This document shows, in pieces, positions 17,374-25,670 of a DNA stretch of 64,000 nucleotides. Made by a program: the position numbers and the translations under genes. The stretch lies in the NCBI GenBank assembly GCA_016720565.1, contig JADKKJ010000011.1:806001-870000 (forward strand). Direction: 5' to 3'. The notes beneath the pieces were generated by a model. The model ran no database searches. It was given only the letters and a program-made list of their open reading frames with translations, and was not told the DNA's origin. The DNA comes from Chitinophagaceae bacterium (GTDB taxonomy: Bacteria; Bacteroidota; Bacteroidia; Chitinophagales; Chitinophagaceae). Each line of letters starts with the position of its first letter. Position 1 is the first letter of the stretch.

Positions 17374-18879
17374 TCAATGTTTTTCCTTATCAAGACGGAT
17401 CAGTTCCATGGCCTTCTCCACTTTGAAATCAATGTTCTTTCGAATAGCCTCTACAGATGGCAATGCGGGCGCTTCCGGTTGGATACCCCTTCCTTTTTTT
17501 GAAATATTCTTATCGATCACCAATCGAAATAAAGGCAGGCGAAAACGTACTCCTGTATTTGGAAGGGTCACATCTGGTATCAGCCAGGCTGAATTTCCAT
17601 AAGCGCCACCGCCCGTCTCTTCACCAACCGTAATTACATTTTCCTGATTTACCAGTGCTGAAGCAAACAATGCGGTGGCAGAAAATGAATTTCCCCCTGT
17701 GAGTATATAGACCTTTCCGTTAAAATGATCTTTTTTTCTTGGCTGGAAATAATGCCTTTCAAAATATCCGAAATGGTATTTACCGTCTTTTCTTTTTTTG
17801 GTAAAAAAGGTTATAAAGAGACGGTTCCAGAAATTATCGGCAATATATTTTCCATAGCGACTTCCCCTTCTTTCCGCAAACAGGGTATCAGCCACCTTGA
17901 ATTTATGATCACTGATATAGCGTGTAATATTAGTGGAGTTGCTAACACTTCCTCCCCCATTGCCACGCACATCAATGATCAGGTGCCGGATATTATTTTG
18001 TTTCAGGGCCCGGAAAGAATTCTTAAAGAATTTATGCAGCCCATAACCTCTTCCAAAAGTAGCCAGGTCCATCATGGCGGTGTGGTTCACTGTATCTACT
18101 TTGAGCAGGCGGATGAAATCTAACTGTTGATTTCTTCTTTCTTTTTTACTGGGCTTGGGTTCATTCAGCGCAGGCCTTGGCTGGCGGTTCATGGTATCAG
18201 ATGAAGCATTGTACACTGGAACGGTAACAGTTCGTAACTGACCCGCAGTATTGAGGTATTCTATCGTGTACTTATCAGAAATGCCGTATAAAGAAGTATA
18301 TAACGTGCCAAAAAAGCCACGGTTGCTCAGCGACTGGAATTTATTGGTCGTGTTATAACCATCGGTGGACACATATTCAAACATGGTATCCACAATATTC
18401 TTCCAGTAATGGCCATTGATCTTTTCAATTACCGTTCCTCTTTTTAAAACAGTATCCCGGCGGTTCAGGTTCACCGTAACCACCAGGGCGCTATCCCAAA
18501 CCTTTACGCTTAAGGGAAATAGTTTTCCAACCCTAACTGTATCTAAATATTTATTCCAATGTTTGGAAGGGCGGGTGGTAGTATGACCGCAATCGATCTT
18601 TGCCGTAACGTAGTTCAGTAATTTTCGAAACTCTGGTTCGGTCATGGAGTCCTTTAATTGTTGCCTGCCGTTATCAAAATAGTGGTCCATGCTTTCTTTA
18701 TCTGTGTACCAGTAAAGGCTGGGATGATGGAGCTCTAATACTTTTCGGTAGATATCAAAATCTTCCCGAAGTTTTTCGGGAGCGTATTTTTTATTGGGAG
18801 AGAACGGCGCACGACTCACCGAACAGGAAGCTAAACATCCTGCCAGCAAGATGATCAATAGGGGTGTTGTTTTCATCAT
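17374..18879 (-). CDS. S41-family peptidase lipoprotein
   Basis: A 501-residue exported protein with a lipoprotein signal (IILLAGCLASCSVSR; two possible lipobox cysteines). Its C-terminal half is a C-terminal-processing-peptidase/tricorn-like S41 domain: RHLIIDVRGNGGGSVSNS, then YILTGGNSFSATALFASAL with the probable nucleophile serine, and GEETGGGAYGN. No PDZ is obvious; the N-terminal 130 residues are a helical cap seen in Bacteroidota S41 proteins. It follows thiL by 14 bp, so it is the third gene of a suhB-thiL-S41 unit, although a functional link to thiamine is not evident. Confidence 0.85.
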   Translation of the reverse strand: MMKTTPLLIILLAGCLASCSVSRAPFSPNKKYAPEKLREDFDIYRKVLELHHPSLYWYTDKESMDHYFDNGRQQLKDSMTEPEFRKLLNYVTAKIDCGHTTTRPSKHWNKYLDTVRVGKLFPLSVKVWDSALVVTVNLNRRDTVLKRGTVIEKINGHYWKNIVDTMFEYVSTDGYNTTNKFQSLSNRGFFGTLYTSLYGISDKYTIEYLNTAGQLRTVTVPVYNASSDTMNRQPRPALNEPKPSKKERRNQQLDFIRLLKVDTVNHTAMMDLATFGRGYGLHKFFKNSFRALKQNNIRHLIIDVRGNGGGSVSNSTNITRYISDHKFKVADTLFAERRGSRYGKYIADNFWNRLFITFFTKKRKDGKYHFGYFERHYFQPRKKDHFNGKVYILTGGNSFSATALFASALVNQENVITVGEETGGGAYGNSAWLIPDVTLPNTGVRFRLPLFRLVIDKNISKKGRGIQPEAPALPSVEAIRKNIDFKVEKAMELIRLDKEKH

Positions 18880-18893
18880 TCGGATCGGGTTCT

Positions 18894-19928
18894 TTATTGG
18901 GCAAGATGGTTCCAGCCCTGCGCGGTTATCGGATGCTGGCCGCCTCCTTTGGTTATGATGGCTGAGCCCTGATCGGCATCGGTCATATAGCCGATCACGC
19001 TGATCTGTTCATTCAACACCAGTTTATCGTGTTCTTCCTGGGAAATGGTGAACAGCAATTCATAATCCTCACCTCCACTTAACGCGCAAGCGGTAGGATC
19101 TATTTCAAATTTGAAGGCGGCCATCCTCATTTCTTCAGAAACAGGTAGTTTTTCTTCATACAAACGGCATCCCAATCCGCTATCCTTGCAAATATGAAGG
19201 ATCTCTGAGCTAAGGCCATCGCTGATATCCATCATGGCACTGGGTTGTATCTCTGCCTGCGCCAAAAATTCAATGATGTCTTTCCGTGCTTCAGGTTTCA
19301 ATAAACGGCCTATCACATAGGTCTGGTTTTCCAGGTCGGGTTGAACCCCCGGACTTTCCATGAAGATCCTTTTCTCTCTTTCCAGGTAAAGAAGTCCTAC
19401 ATAGGCGCCACCAAGGTCGCCGCTAACACAAATAAGGTCCCCTTTTTTAGCCGTGCTTCTTTTTACAAATTTATCCGGCGCAACTTCGCCAATGGCAGTA
19501 ACAGAAATAATGAATCCTTTTTGGGAACTGGTGGTATCTCCACCTACCAGGTCAACGCCATATTTTTCGCAGGCGGCATAAACGCCTTCATAAAATTCAT
19601 CCAGCGATTCAAGGCTGAAACGATTGCTGAGCCCGATGCTGATCACAATTTGAGTGGGAGTAGCATTCATGGCGTAGATATCGCTGATATTAACGATCAC
19701 CGATTTGTAGCCAAGATGTTTCAAAGGTGTATAGGCCAGGTCAAAATGAATTCCTTCCAGCAGCAGGTCAGTGCTCACTACGGTCTGCTTTCCAAAATGG
19801 TCGATAACGGCTGCATCATCGCCCACACCCAAAATAGAAGAGGCATTCTGCAATTCAATATTACGGGTAAGATGTTCGATCAACCCGAACTCTCCCAATG
19901 AACTTAACTCTGTACGAGGTTCACTCAT
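18894..19928 (-). CDS. thiL: Thiamine-monophosphate kinase
   Basis: Phosphorylates thiamine monophosphate to the active cofactor thiamine diphosphate using ATP. The 344 residues show the AIR-synthase/ThiL landmarks: FGLIEHL, ASSILGVGDDAAVI, TDLLLEGIHFDL, VGGDTTSSQKG, ISDGLSSEILHI and ALSGGEDYELLFTI. Its start overlaps the suhB stop by ATGA, indicating translational coupling. No other thi genes are nearby; pnuC and the kinase at 27318 concern a different cofactor. Confidence 0.95.
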   Translation of the reverse strand: MSEPRTELSSLGEFGLIEHLTRNIELQNASSILGVGDDAAVIDHFGKQTVVSTDLLLEGIHFDLAYTPLKHLGYKSVIVNISDIYAMNATPTQIVISIGLSNRFSLESLDEFYEGVYAACEKYGVDLVGGDTTSSQKGFIISVTAIGEVAPDKFVKRSTAKKGDLICVSGDLGGAYVGLLYLEREKRIFMESPGVQPDLENQTYVIGRLLKPEARKDIIEFLAQAEIQPSAMMDISDGLSSEILHICKDSGLGCRLYEEKLPVSEEMRMAAFKFEIDPTACALSGGEDYELLFTISQEEHDKLVLNEQISVIGYMTDADQGSAIITKGGGQHPITAQGWNHLAQ

Positions 19929-20704
19929 AAATCTTTTTTATTATTGATCACGGCCACCATATCCTCATGTATATGCCCGTTGGTGGCCAGTAATTTTGGC
20001 TGGTATACGGAGAACGGATTTCCCAATTGATCGGTAACCTTTCCTCCTGCTTCTTCTACCAAAAGATAACCTGCCGCGCTATCCCAGGCCTCCAGCTTAT
20101 GCTCATAAAATCCATCGAACCTTCCGGCCGCCACCCAGCAAAGGTCAATGGCCGCAGAGCCCAGCCTTCTTACCGGAACTCCTTTTCGAATGAATTTTTC
20201 AAATATCTCCAGCGGTCCGTTATCCATATTAATATAAGTATAGGGAAAGCCAGTTACCAGGCAGGCCTTGATCAGTTCTTTCTGGTCACTTACATGGATC
20301 GGCTTATCATTCAGGAAGGCCCCTTTGCCTTTTTCTGCAAAGAAAAACTCGTTGATATGCGGGTTATAAACGGCACCCATAATGATCACCCCATTCTCTT
20401 CAATGGCAATGCTTACACAATTCAATGGAATGCCGTGTGCGAAATTCACCGTGCCATCAATAGGATCGATGATCCATTTGAACGGAGAATTTTTTGCAAT
20501 GGCCCCTGATTCTTCCCCCAGTATCTGGTGATCGGGAAAATTTTTATGGATGACCCCGATGATGGCTTTTTCTGAAGCATGATCCGCTTCGGTCACCAGG
20601 TTATTCACCCCTTCTTTATTGCTGACGGTAAAAGCCTGGTTAAAAAACCGAAGTATCTGTTCCGCCCCTGCATGAGAAGCGGCGATCAATGTGTCTTTGA
20701 GCAT
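19925..20704 (-). CDS. suhB: Inositol monophosphatase family protein (SuhB-like)
   Basis: A 259-residue Mg-dependent phosphatase. Family motifs: GEESGA, WIIDPIDGTVNFAHGIP and the C-terminal WDSAAGYLLVEEAGG. The frame is open to 20791, but the ATG at 20704 gives the normal N-terminus MLKDTLIAASHAGAEQI. It also lies just after a perfect -7 element (TATCTTTG, minus strand 20717-20710), implying an almost leaderless mRNA. It is the first gene of the suhB-thiL-S41 operon. Substrates could be inositol phosphate or other sugar phosphates. Confidence 0.93.
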   Translation of the reverse strand: MLKDTLIAASHAGAEQILRFFNQAFTVSNKEGVNNLVTEADHASEKAIIGVIHKNFPDHQILGEESGAIAKNSPFKWIIDPIDGTVNFAHGIPLNCVSIAIEENGVIIMGAVYNPHINEFFFAEKGKGAFLNDKPIHVSDQKELIKACLVTGFPYTYINMDNGPLEIFEKFIRKGVPVRRLGSAAIDLCWVAAGRFDGFYEHKLEAWDSAAGYLLVEEAGGKVTDQLGNPFSVYQPKLLATNGHIHEDMVAVINNKKDL

Positions 20705-20727
20705 GGGTGCAAAGATAGTTATCTTCG
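20696..20727 (+). promoter_or_regulatory. Promoter of the GT2 gene, back-to-back with the suhB promoter
   Basis: TTTG (20696-20699), 20 nt, then TATCTTCG (20720-20727) fits the phylum consensus. The minus-strand -7 element of suhB (TATCTTTG, complement of 20710-20717) sits only 2 bp away, so the two -7 boxes form a dyad CAAAGATA-GT-TATCTTCG. Only one polymerase could bind at a time. Confidence 0.45.
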
Positions 20728-20749
20728 CTGTTCCTATAGGCTTACCATA

Positions 20750-22693
20750 TTGCAACTGTCTGTCGTCATAGTAAATTATAATGTAAAACACTTCCTCGAG
20801 CAGTGCCTCTATTCCGTTTTTCGCGCTATGGAAGGGCTTGAGGGCGAAGTGATCGTGGTGGACAATGATTCAAAGGACCATAGCCTGGAATACCTGCAGC
20901 CTAAATTTCCCACTGTTCGATTCATAGCCAATAAAGAGAACCTGGGTTTTGCAAAAGGCTGTAACCAGGGAATGAAGCTGACCACTGGGCAAAAGGTATT
21001 ATTCCTCAACCCGGACACAATTTTGCCGGAGGATTGTTTAAAAAAATGCCTGGCCTTTATGGATGCCCACCCCGATTCGGGTGCCCTGGGAATAAAAATG
21101 CTGGATGGAAGCGGAAGGTTTTTACCAGAATCAAAAAGATCTTTCCCTTCTCCCTGGACCTCCCTGTTCAAATTATTCGGTCTCTCCCGTTTATTTCCGA
21201 AATCTCGGATATTTTCCCGTTATCATTTGGGTCACCTGGATAAGAACTCGAACAATAAAGTAGACGTGCTGGCCGGTGCCTTCATGCTGGTAAAAAAAGA
21301 AGCGCTGGAAAAAACAGGTGGTTTTGATGAACGATTTTTCATGTACGGGGAAGATGTGGACCTCAGCTACCGCATTCAGCAGGCAGGTTTTTTCAATTAT
21401 TATTTTGCAGACAGTAAAATACTTCATTTCAAAGGGGAGAGCACCCGCAAAGGTTCCCTGAACTATGTGCGGATGTTTTATAAGGCTATGAGTGTTTTTG
21501 TACAAAAACATTATGGCGGTTCAAGGGCCGGGCTCTTTAATTTTTTTATTCATTTCGCCATATGGTTCCGCGCTGCATTATCCGCAGTGGGAAGTTTTAT
21601 CCGTAAGATCGGCCTCCCGGTTTTAGATGCCGGACTAATATTATTGTCTTTCTGGTTAGTGAAGAATTTCTGGAATAGTTATGTAAGGCCCGATACGAAT
21701 TATGAGAACAGGCTGGTATGGATCTCATTCCCCGCATTCACCCTGGTGTTTTTGCTCAGCGCTTATTATGCGGGATTATATGATCGCTGGTACAAAAGAG
21801 CGGAACTGGTACGGACCACCACTATATCTATCATTGTGTTGCTGGCCTCTTATGCTTTGTTGCCGGAATATCTACGATTCTCCCGGGCCATCGTATTATT
21901 CGGCGCTTTGCTTGCGCTGCTCCTGGTTGCATTGCTTCGATGGCTGCTGATAAAAATGAAAGTGCTGAACAGCATTAAGGAAAAGGAAGAGTTATTTAAT
22001 ACCGTGGTAGCCGGCACTTCCGATGAATATATTGCACTGATGAAATTATTGAGATCGGCCGCCATGGATAATAAGGTCATCGGAAGGGTGCAGATCGACC
22101 AAATCAATGGAAACACCATTGGTAAGCTGGAGGATATAAGCATTTTGGCGGAGCAGCTTTCATTCAGGGAGGTGATCTATTGCCAGGGAAGACTATCTTT
22201 TTCACAGATCATAGACAATATTCGAAAACTGCCAGCGGGTATGGGCATCAAGATCCATGCTTCCGGGAGCGGAAGTATTGTGGGCAGCGAATCCAGCGAT
22301 CTTTCGGGCGCGTCCGTTTCCAGTGAAGCCTATTATCGACTTTCAGATCCGTATAACCGCCGTCTTAAGAGATTGGTGGATATGAGTTTTTCATTTTTGA
22401 TGTTACTCAGCAGTCCGCTGCAGTTGTTTTTAGTGAAAAGGCCGTTTTCTTTTTTTGCTAATTGTTTTTCTGTTTTGTTTGGGGCCAGGACCTGGATAGG
22501 TTATGCAGGGAATGGAATGGGATTGCCCGCGATCAGGAGATCGATCATTACCGCCAATGGAATTCGATCTTCACTGACACAACAGTTATCAGCCGAAAGC
22601 CTGAACATGCTGGATCAATGGTATGCCCGCGATTATGATCCGCTGGATGAGCTCAAATTATTATGGAAGTCATACCGCCGGTCAGGAGGATAA
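20750..22693 (+). CDS. GT2 glycosyltransferase fused to a membrane and degenerate sugar-transferase-like region
   Basis: About 647 residues from a TTG start (MQLSVVIVNYNVKHF). I prefer this TTG because in-frame ATGs lie only inside antisense suhB and a good promoter sits at 20696-20727. Residues 1 to about 250 are a rhamnosyltransferase-type GT2 domain (VVDNDSKDHS, FLNPDTILPED, FMYGEDVDLSYRIQQAG). Then come about four membrane helices, a Rossmann-like segment (LFNTVVAGTSDEYIALMKLL) and a final stretch (SDPYNRRLKRLVDMSFSFLM) like the membrane hairpin of polyprenyl-phosphate sugar transferases. The catalytic core of that last family is not evident. It probably acts in surface polysaccharide or lipopolysaccharide assembly at the inner membrane. 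Confidence 0.8.
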   Translation: MQLSVVIVNYNVKHFLEQCLYSVFRAMEGLEGEVIVVDNDSKDHSLEYLQPKFPTVRFIANKENLGFAKGCNQGMKLTTGQKVLFLNPDTILPEDCLKKCLAFMDAHPDSGALGIKMLDGSGRFLPESKRSFPSPWTSLFKLFGLSRLFPKSRIFSRYHLGHLDKNSNNKVDVLAGAFMLVKKEALEKTGGFDERFFMYGEDVDLSYRIQQAGFFNYYFADSKILHFKGESTRKGSLNYVRMFYKAMSVFVQKHYGGSRAGLFNFFIHFAIWFRAALSAVGSFIRKIGLPVLDAGLILLSFWLVKNFWNSYVRPDTNYENRLVWISFPAFTLVFLLSAYYAGLYDRWYKRAELVRTTTISIIVLLASYALLPEYLRFSRAIVLFGALLALLLVALLRWLLIKMKVLNSIKEKEELFNTVVAGTSDEYIALMKLLRSAAMDNKVIGRVQIDQINGNTIGKLEDISILAEQLSFREVIYCQGRLSFSQIIDNIRKLPAGMGIKIHASGSGSIVGSESSDLSGASVSSEAYYRLSDPYNRRLKRLVDMSFSFLMLLSSPLQLFLVKRPFSFFANCFSVLFGARTWIGYAGNGMGLPAIRRSIITANGIRSSLTQQLSAESLNMLDQWYARDYDPLDELKLLWKSYRRSGG

Positions 22694-22754
22694 TAGCTAT
22701 TTACAAGTAACTTGCACGCTTATCATTACGTATCTTTAGAAGAGGATCATTTAC

Positions 22755-24290
22755 ATGGCAACAATCATCGATATTAAAATACCAAAAGCGATCGCATCGG
22801 CATTGAGATTGCCACCCAATGACCCGCGCAGCCAGCAGATCAGGGTGCTTAAAAAGTTGATGAGAAAGGCCAGGTTCACCGAATTTGGCCAGCACTACCA
22901 TTTTGATGAGATCCTGCTTCATAAGCATCCTGCCAAAAGTTTCCAGGAAAGGGTACCCGTGCACGATTATAACAAGATCTATGAGGAGTGGTGGAAGCGA
23001 ACCCTGGATGGAATTCCCGATGTGGCCTGGCCTGGTAAAATAAAATATTATGCGTTAAGTTCCGGCACTTCGGAAGCGGCCAGTAAATATATTCCTGTTA
23101 CCCGCGACCTGCTTCGCAGCAACTCCATTAATTATATGCGGCAATTATTTGGCCTCATGCGTTATGAGGAAGCCAATAAATGGGCCATGACCAAAGGCTT
23201 CCTGATGCTGGGGGGCGCCACCGACCTTAAAAAGGGTGAAGCAGGTTGGTTTGCCGGTGACCTCAGCGGAATACTAGCTAAAAAAAGACCATTCTGGTTC
23301 CAGACATTTTATAAACCTGGTGGACGTATCGCTGCCATGCAGGATTGGAACCAGAAACTGAACGAGATCGTTGAACATGCGAAGGAATGGGATATCGGGT
23401 TTATTGTGGGCGTACCCGCCTGGTGCCAGATGTGTATGGAAATGGTGATCGAGCATTATAAGGTGAAGGACATTCACGAGATCTGGCCCAACTTCAGCTT
23501 TTTTGTTCATGGTGGCGTTGCCTTTGAACCCTATAAAAAAGGATTTGAAAAACTTCTGGGCCGCCCGATCGTTTATATCGAGAATTATTTATCCAGCGAA
23601 GGATTCATTGGTTATAAATCAAGGGAACATGCGAAAGGCATGCAGCTGATCCTGAACAATAATATATTTTTTGAGTTTGTTCCTTTCAATGAAAAGAATT
23701 TTGATACGGAAGGAAATATTGTTGAGAACCCGGAAGCATTGATGATACATGAGGTGGAACCGGGAAAAGAATACGCCCTGCTGATGAGCACCAACGCCGG
23801 TGCCTGGCGGTACCTGATCGGTGATACCATCAAATTTGTAGACCTGGAAAAATCAGAGGTGGCCATTACCGGAAGGACAAAACATTTTCTCAGCCTTACG
23901 GGCGAACACCTGGGTGTGGAGAATATGAATAAGGCCATTGAAATGGTGAGTGAGGAGTTCAACATCTCTATTCCGGAGTATACGGTAGTAGGCTTTCCTT
24001 ACCAGAATTTTTTCGCGCACCGCTGGTATGTGGCCACCGATGATAAAGTGGACAAAGAGAAGCTGCGTTTACGCATAGATGAATACCTGCGGCAATTAAA
24101 TGATGATTACGCAACCGAAAGGGATAGCGCCTTAAAGGATGTATTCCTGGAAGTGTTGCCGGAAGAAAAATTCATGCGATTCATGGAACTGAAAGGAAAA
24201 CTGGGAAGCCAGCATAAATTTCCGCGTGTGATGAAAGGTAAAATGCTGGCGGACTGGGAAAAATTTCTGTCCACCGGTACTATTCAATAA
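22755..24290 (+). CDS. GH3 auxin-responsive-promoter-family acyl-adenylating enzyme
   Basis: A 511-residue protein with the GH3/JAR1 layout (firefly-luciferase-like ANL fold): YYALSSGTSEAASKYIPVT is the ATP-binding SSGTS motif, then ENYLSSEGFIGY, WRYLIGDTIKFVDLE and ITGRTKHFLSLTGEHLG. Plant members conjugate amino acids to hormones; bacterial members are of unknown substrate but are common in Bacteroidota. It lies 61 bp after the GT2 gene and 6 bp before a LysE-type exporter. A -7-like element TATCTTTA is at 22731-22738. Confidence 0.88.
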   Translation: MATIIDIKIPKAIASALRLPPNDPRSQQIRVLKKLMRKARFTEFGQHYHFDEILLHKHPAKSFQERVPVHDYNKIYEEWWKRTLDGIPDVAWPGKIKYYALSSGTSEAASKYIPVTRDLLRSNSINYMRQLFGLMRYEEANKWAMTKGFLMLGGATDLKKGEAGWFAGDLSGILAKKRPFWFQTFYKPGGRIAAMQDWNQKLNEIVEHAKEWDIGFIVGVPAWCQMCMEMVIEHYKVKDIHEIWPNFSFFVHGGVAFEPYKKGFEKLLGRPIVYIENYLSSEGFIGYKSREHAKGMQLILNNNIFFEFVPFNEKNFDTEGNIVENPEALMIHEVEPGKEYALLMSTNAGAWRYLIGDTIKFVDLEKSEVAITGRTKHFLSLTGEHLGVENMNKAIEMVSEEFNISIPEYTVVGFPYQNFFAHRWYVATDDKVDKEKLRLRIDEYLRQLNDDYATERDSALKDVFLEVLPEEKFMRFMELKGKLGSQHKFPRVMKGKMLADWEKFLSTGTIQ

Positions 24291-24296
24291 ACCGGT

Positions 24297-24923
24297 ATGA
24301 TCGAAGCCGTAATAAAAGGATTGGGTCTTGGATTGCTATTAAGCATATCAGTGGGACCCGTACTTTTTTCGATCATTAAGCAAAGCCTTAATAACGGGCA
24401 TAAGGGCGGACTCACTTTCGCGATCGGCGTATCTGCCAGCGATATCACCCTTGTTCTTATTTCCAATGTATTTACCGAGCTGTTCAACAGCATGAAAGAA
24501 TATAAGAACCAGATCGGGATAGCTGGTTGCATTTTCCTGATCAGCACCGGTATATTTTTCCTGTTCTTCAAAAAAGTAAAAATAAACGAAGAGGGTAAGC
24601 AGATCTTCAAGTTTCGTAAAAGGGATTATGCCAAGATCTTTTTATCGGGTTATTTCATGAATACCCTTAACCCCTCTATTTTTATTTTCTGGATCTATGC
24701 TTCCACCGCGGTGATCGGCCATACCGTGAACCAGCGTATTGTGGTCTTTGTGACCTGCCTTACCTGGATGCTGGGTGCCGATATACTTAAAGTATTCCTG
24801 GCGGCCAAGATCCGGAAAAAGCTCACGCCTCATAATATTCATAACCTGAACCGCATCAACGGACTGCTACTGATCATTTTTGGTATCATTCTGATCTGGG
24901 GATTACTAACCATTGGAAAATAA
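24297..24923 (+). CDS. LysE/RhtB-family amino-acid exporter
   Basis: A 208-residue inner-membrane protein with about six hydrophobic segments and the LysE-type start GLGLGLLLSISVGPVLFSII (conserved GPV). Mid-protein positive loops (FRKRDYAKIF) and SGYFMNTLNPSIFIFWIY are typical. It begins 6 bp after the GH3-like gene, so co-expression is likely; export of an acyl-amino-acid product of that enzyme is an attractive but unproven idea. Confidence 0.85.
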   Translation: MIEAVIKGLGLGLLLSISVGPVLFSIIKQSLNNGHKGGLTFAIGVSASDITLVLISNVFTELFNSMKEYKNQIGIAGCIFLISTGIFFLFFKKVKINEEGKQIFKFRKRDYAKIFLSGYFMNTLNPSIFIFWIYASTAVIGHTVNQRIVVFVTCLTWMLGADILKVFLAAKIRKKLTPHNIHNLNRINGLLLIIFGIILIWGLLTIGK

Positions 24924-24956
24924 TTATTAACTCCACTTAAATCCTATGATTCAATA

Positions 24957-25670
24957 ATGGCCGCCTCTTCCAAAAGATCATTCTGGCTTCGGCTCTGGCA
25001 GATCAGCAAGAAAGTATTTCTCTGGTTGTTCATTTTTCAACTGGTCTATATCCTTGCCCTGAAATGGATCGATCCACCCATCACTTTTACCCAGTTTGGT
25101 TCCTGGATCAGCGGACATGGATTAAAAAGAGATTATGTTGACCGCAGCGATATGTCGCCCTATGCGGGACTTGCTGTCATTGCTTCAGAAGACCAGCTTT
25201 ATGCCGATCATCACGGGTTCGACTGGAAGAGCATTAAGAAGGCGATGGATTATAATAAAAAAAAGCCCGGAAGAACCAGGGGGGCCAGTACTATCAGCCA
25301 GCAGGTGGCGAAGAACGTTTTTCTCTGGCAAGGTCGTTCATGGGTAAGAAAAGGATTAGAGGTCTATTTTACTTTTATGATCGAGCTGGTATGGGGAAAA
25401 AAGCGGATACTGGAGATGTACCTCAATGTGATCGAGATGGGAGATGGAATATTTGGAATAGAGGCCGCGGCCAGAAATTATTTTAATAAATCAGCAAAAC
25501 AACTTTCAGCTGCGGAAGCCGCGCAAATAGCAGCCATCTTACCAAGCCCCAAGAGATATAAAATAAAACCACTTTCCAATTATGTGGCAGGCAGGGGTGT
25601 AGCTATTCAGCGGCAGATGGGATTTCTTTCTCCGGATCCTGATATCAGGAAGATCGTTGGACTACCCTGA
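24957..25670 (+). CDS. mtgA: Monofunctional peptidoglycan transglycosylase
   Basis: Polymerises lipid II into glycan strands. The 237 residues include one N-terminal membrane anchor (FLWLFIFQLVYILALKW) and a complete GT51 domain: ASEDQLYADHHGFDW with the catalytic glutamate, then RGASTISQQVAKNVFLW, and GKKRILEMYLNVIEMGDGIF. There is no transpeptidase domain, hence MtgA. Its last 26 bp overlap the end of the convergent GT39 gene. Confidence 0.94.
   Translation: MAASSKRSFWLRLWQISKKVFLWLFIFQLVYILALKWIDPPITFTQFGSWISGHGLKRDYVDRSDMSPYAGLAVIASEDQLYADHHGFDWKSIKKAMDYNKKKPGRTRGASTISQQVAKNVFLWQGRSWVRKGLEVYFTFMIELVWGKKRILEMYLNVIEMGDGIFGIEAAARNYFNKSAKQLSAAEAAQIAAILPSPKRYKIKPLSNYVAGRGVAIQRQMGFLSPDPDIRKIVGLP

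Noticed and set aside
20579..20749. Extended N-terminus of the GT2 protein
   Set aside because: It would run antisense through suhB; the GT2 fold begins at the TTG at 20750 and a promoter lies just before it.
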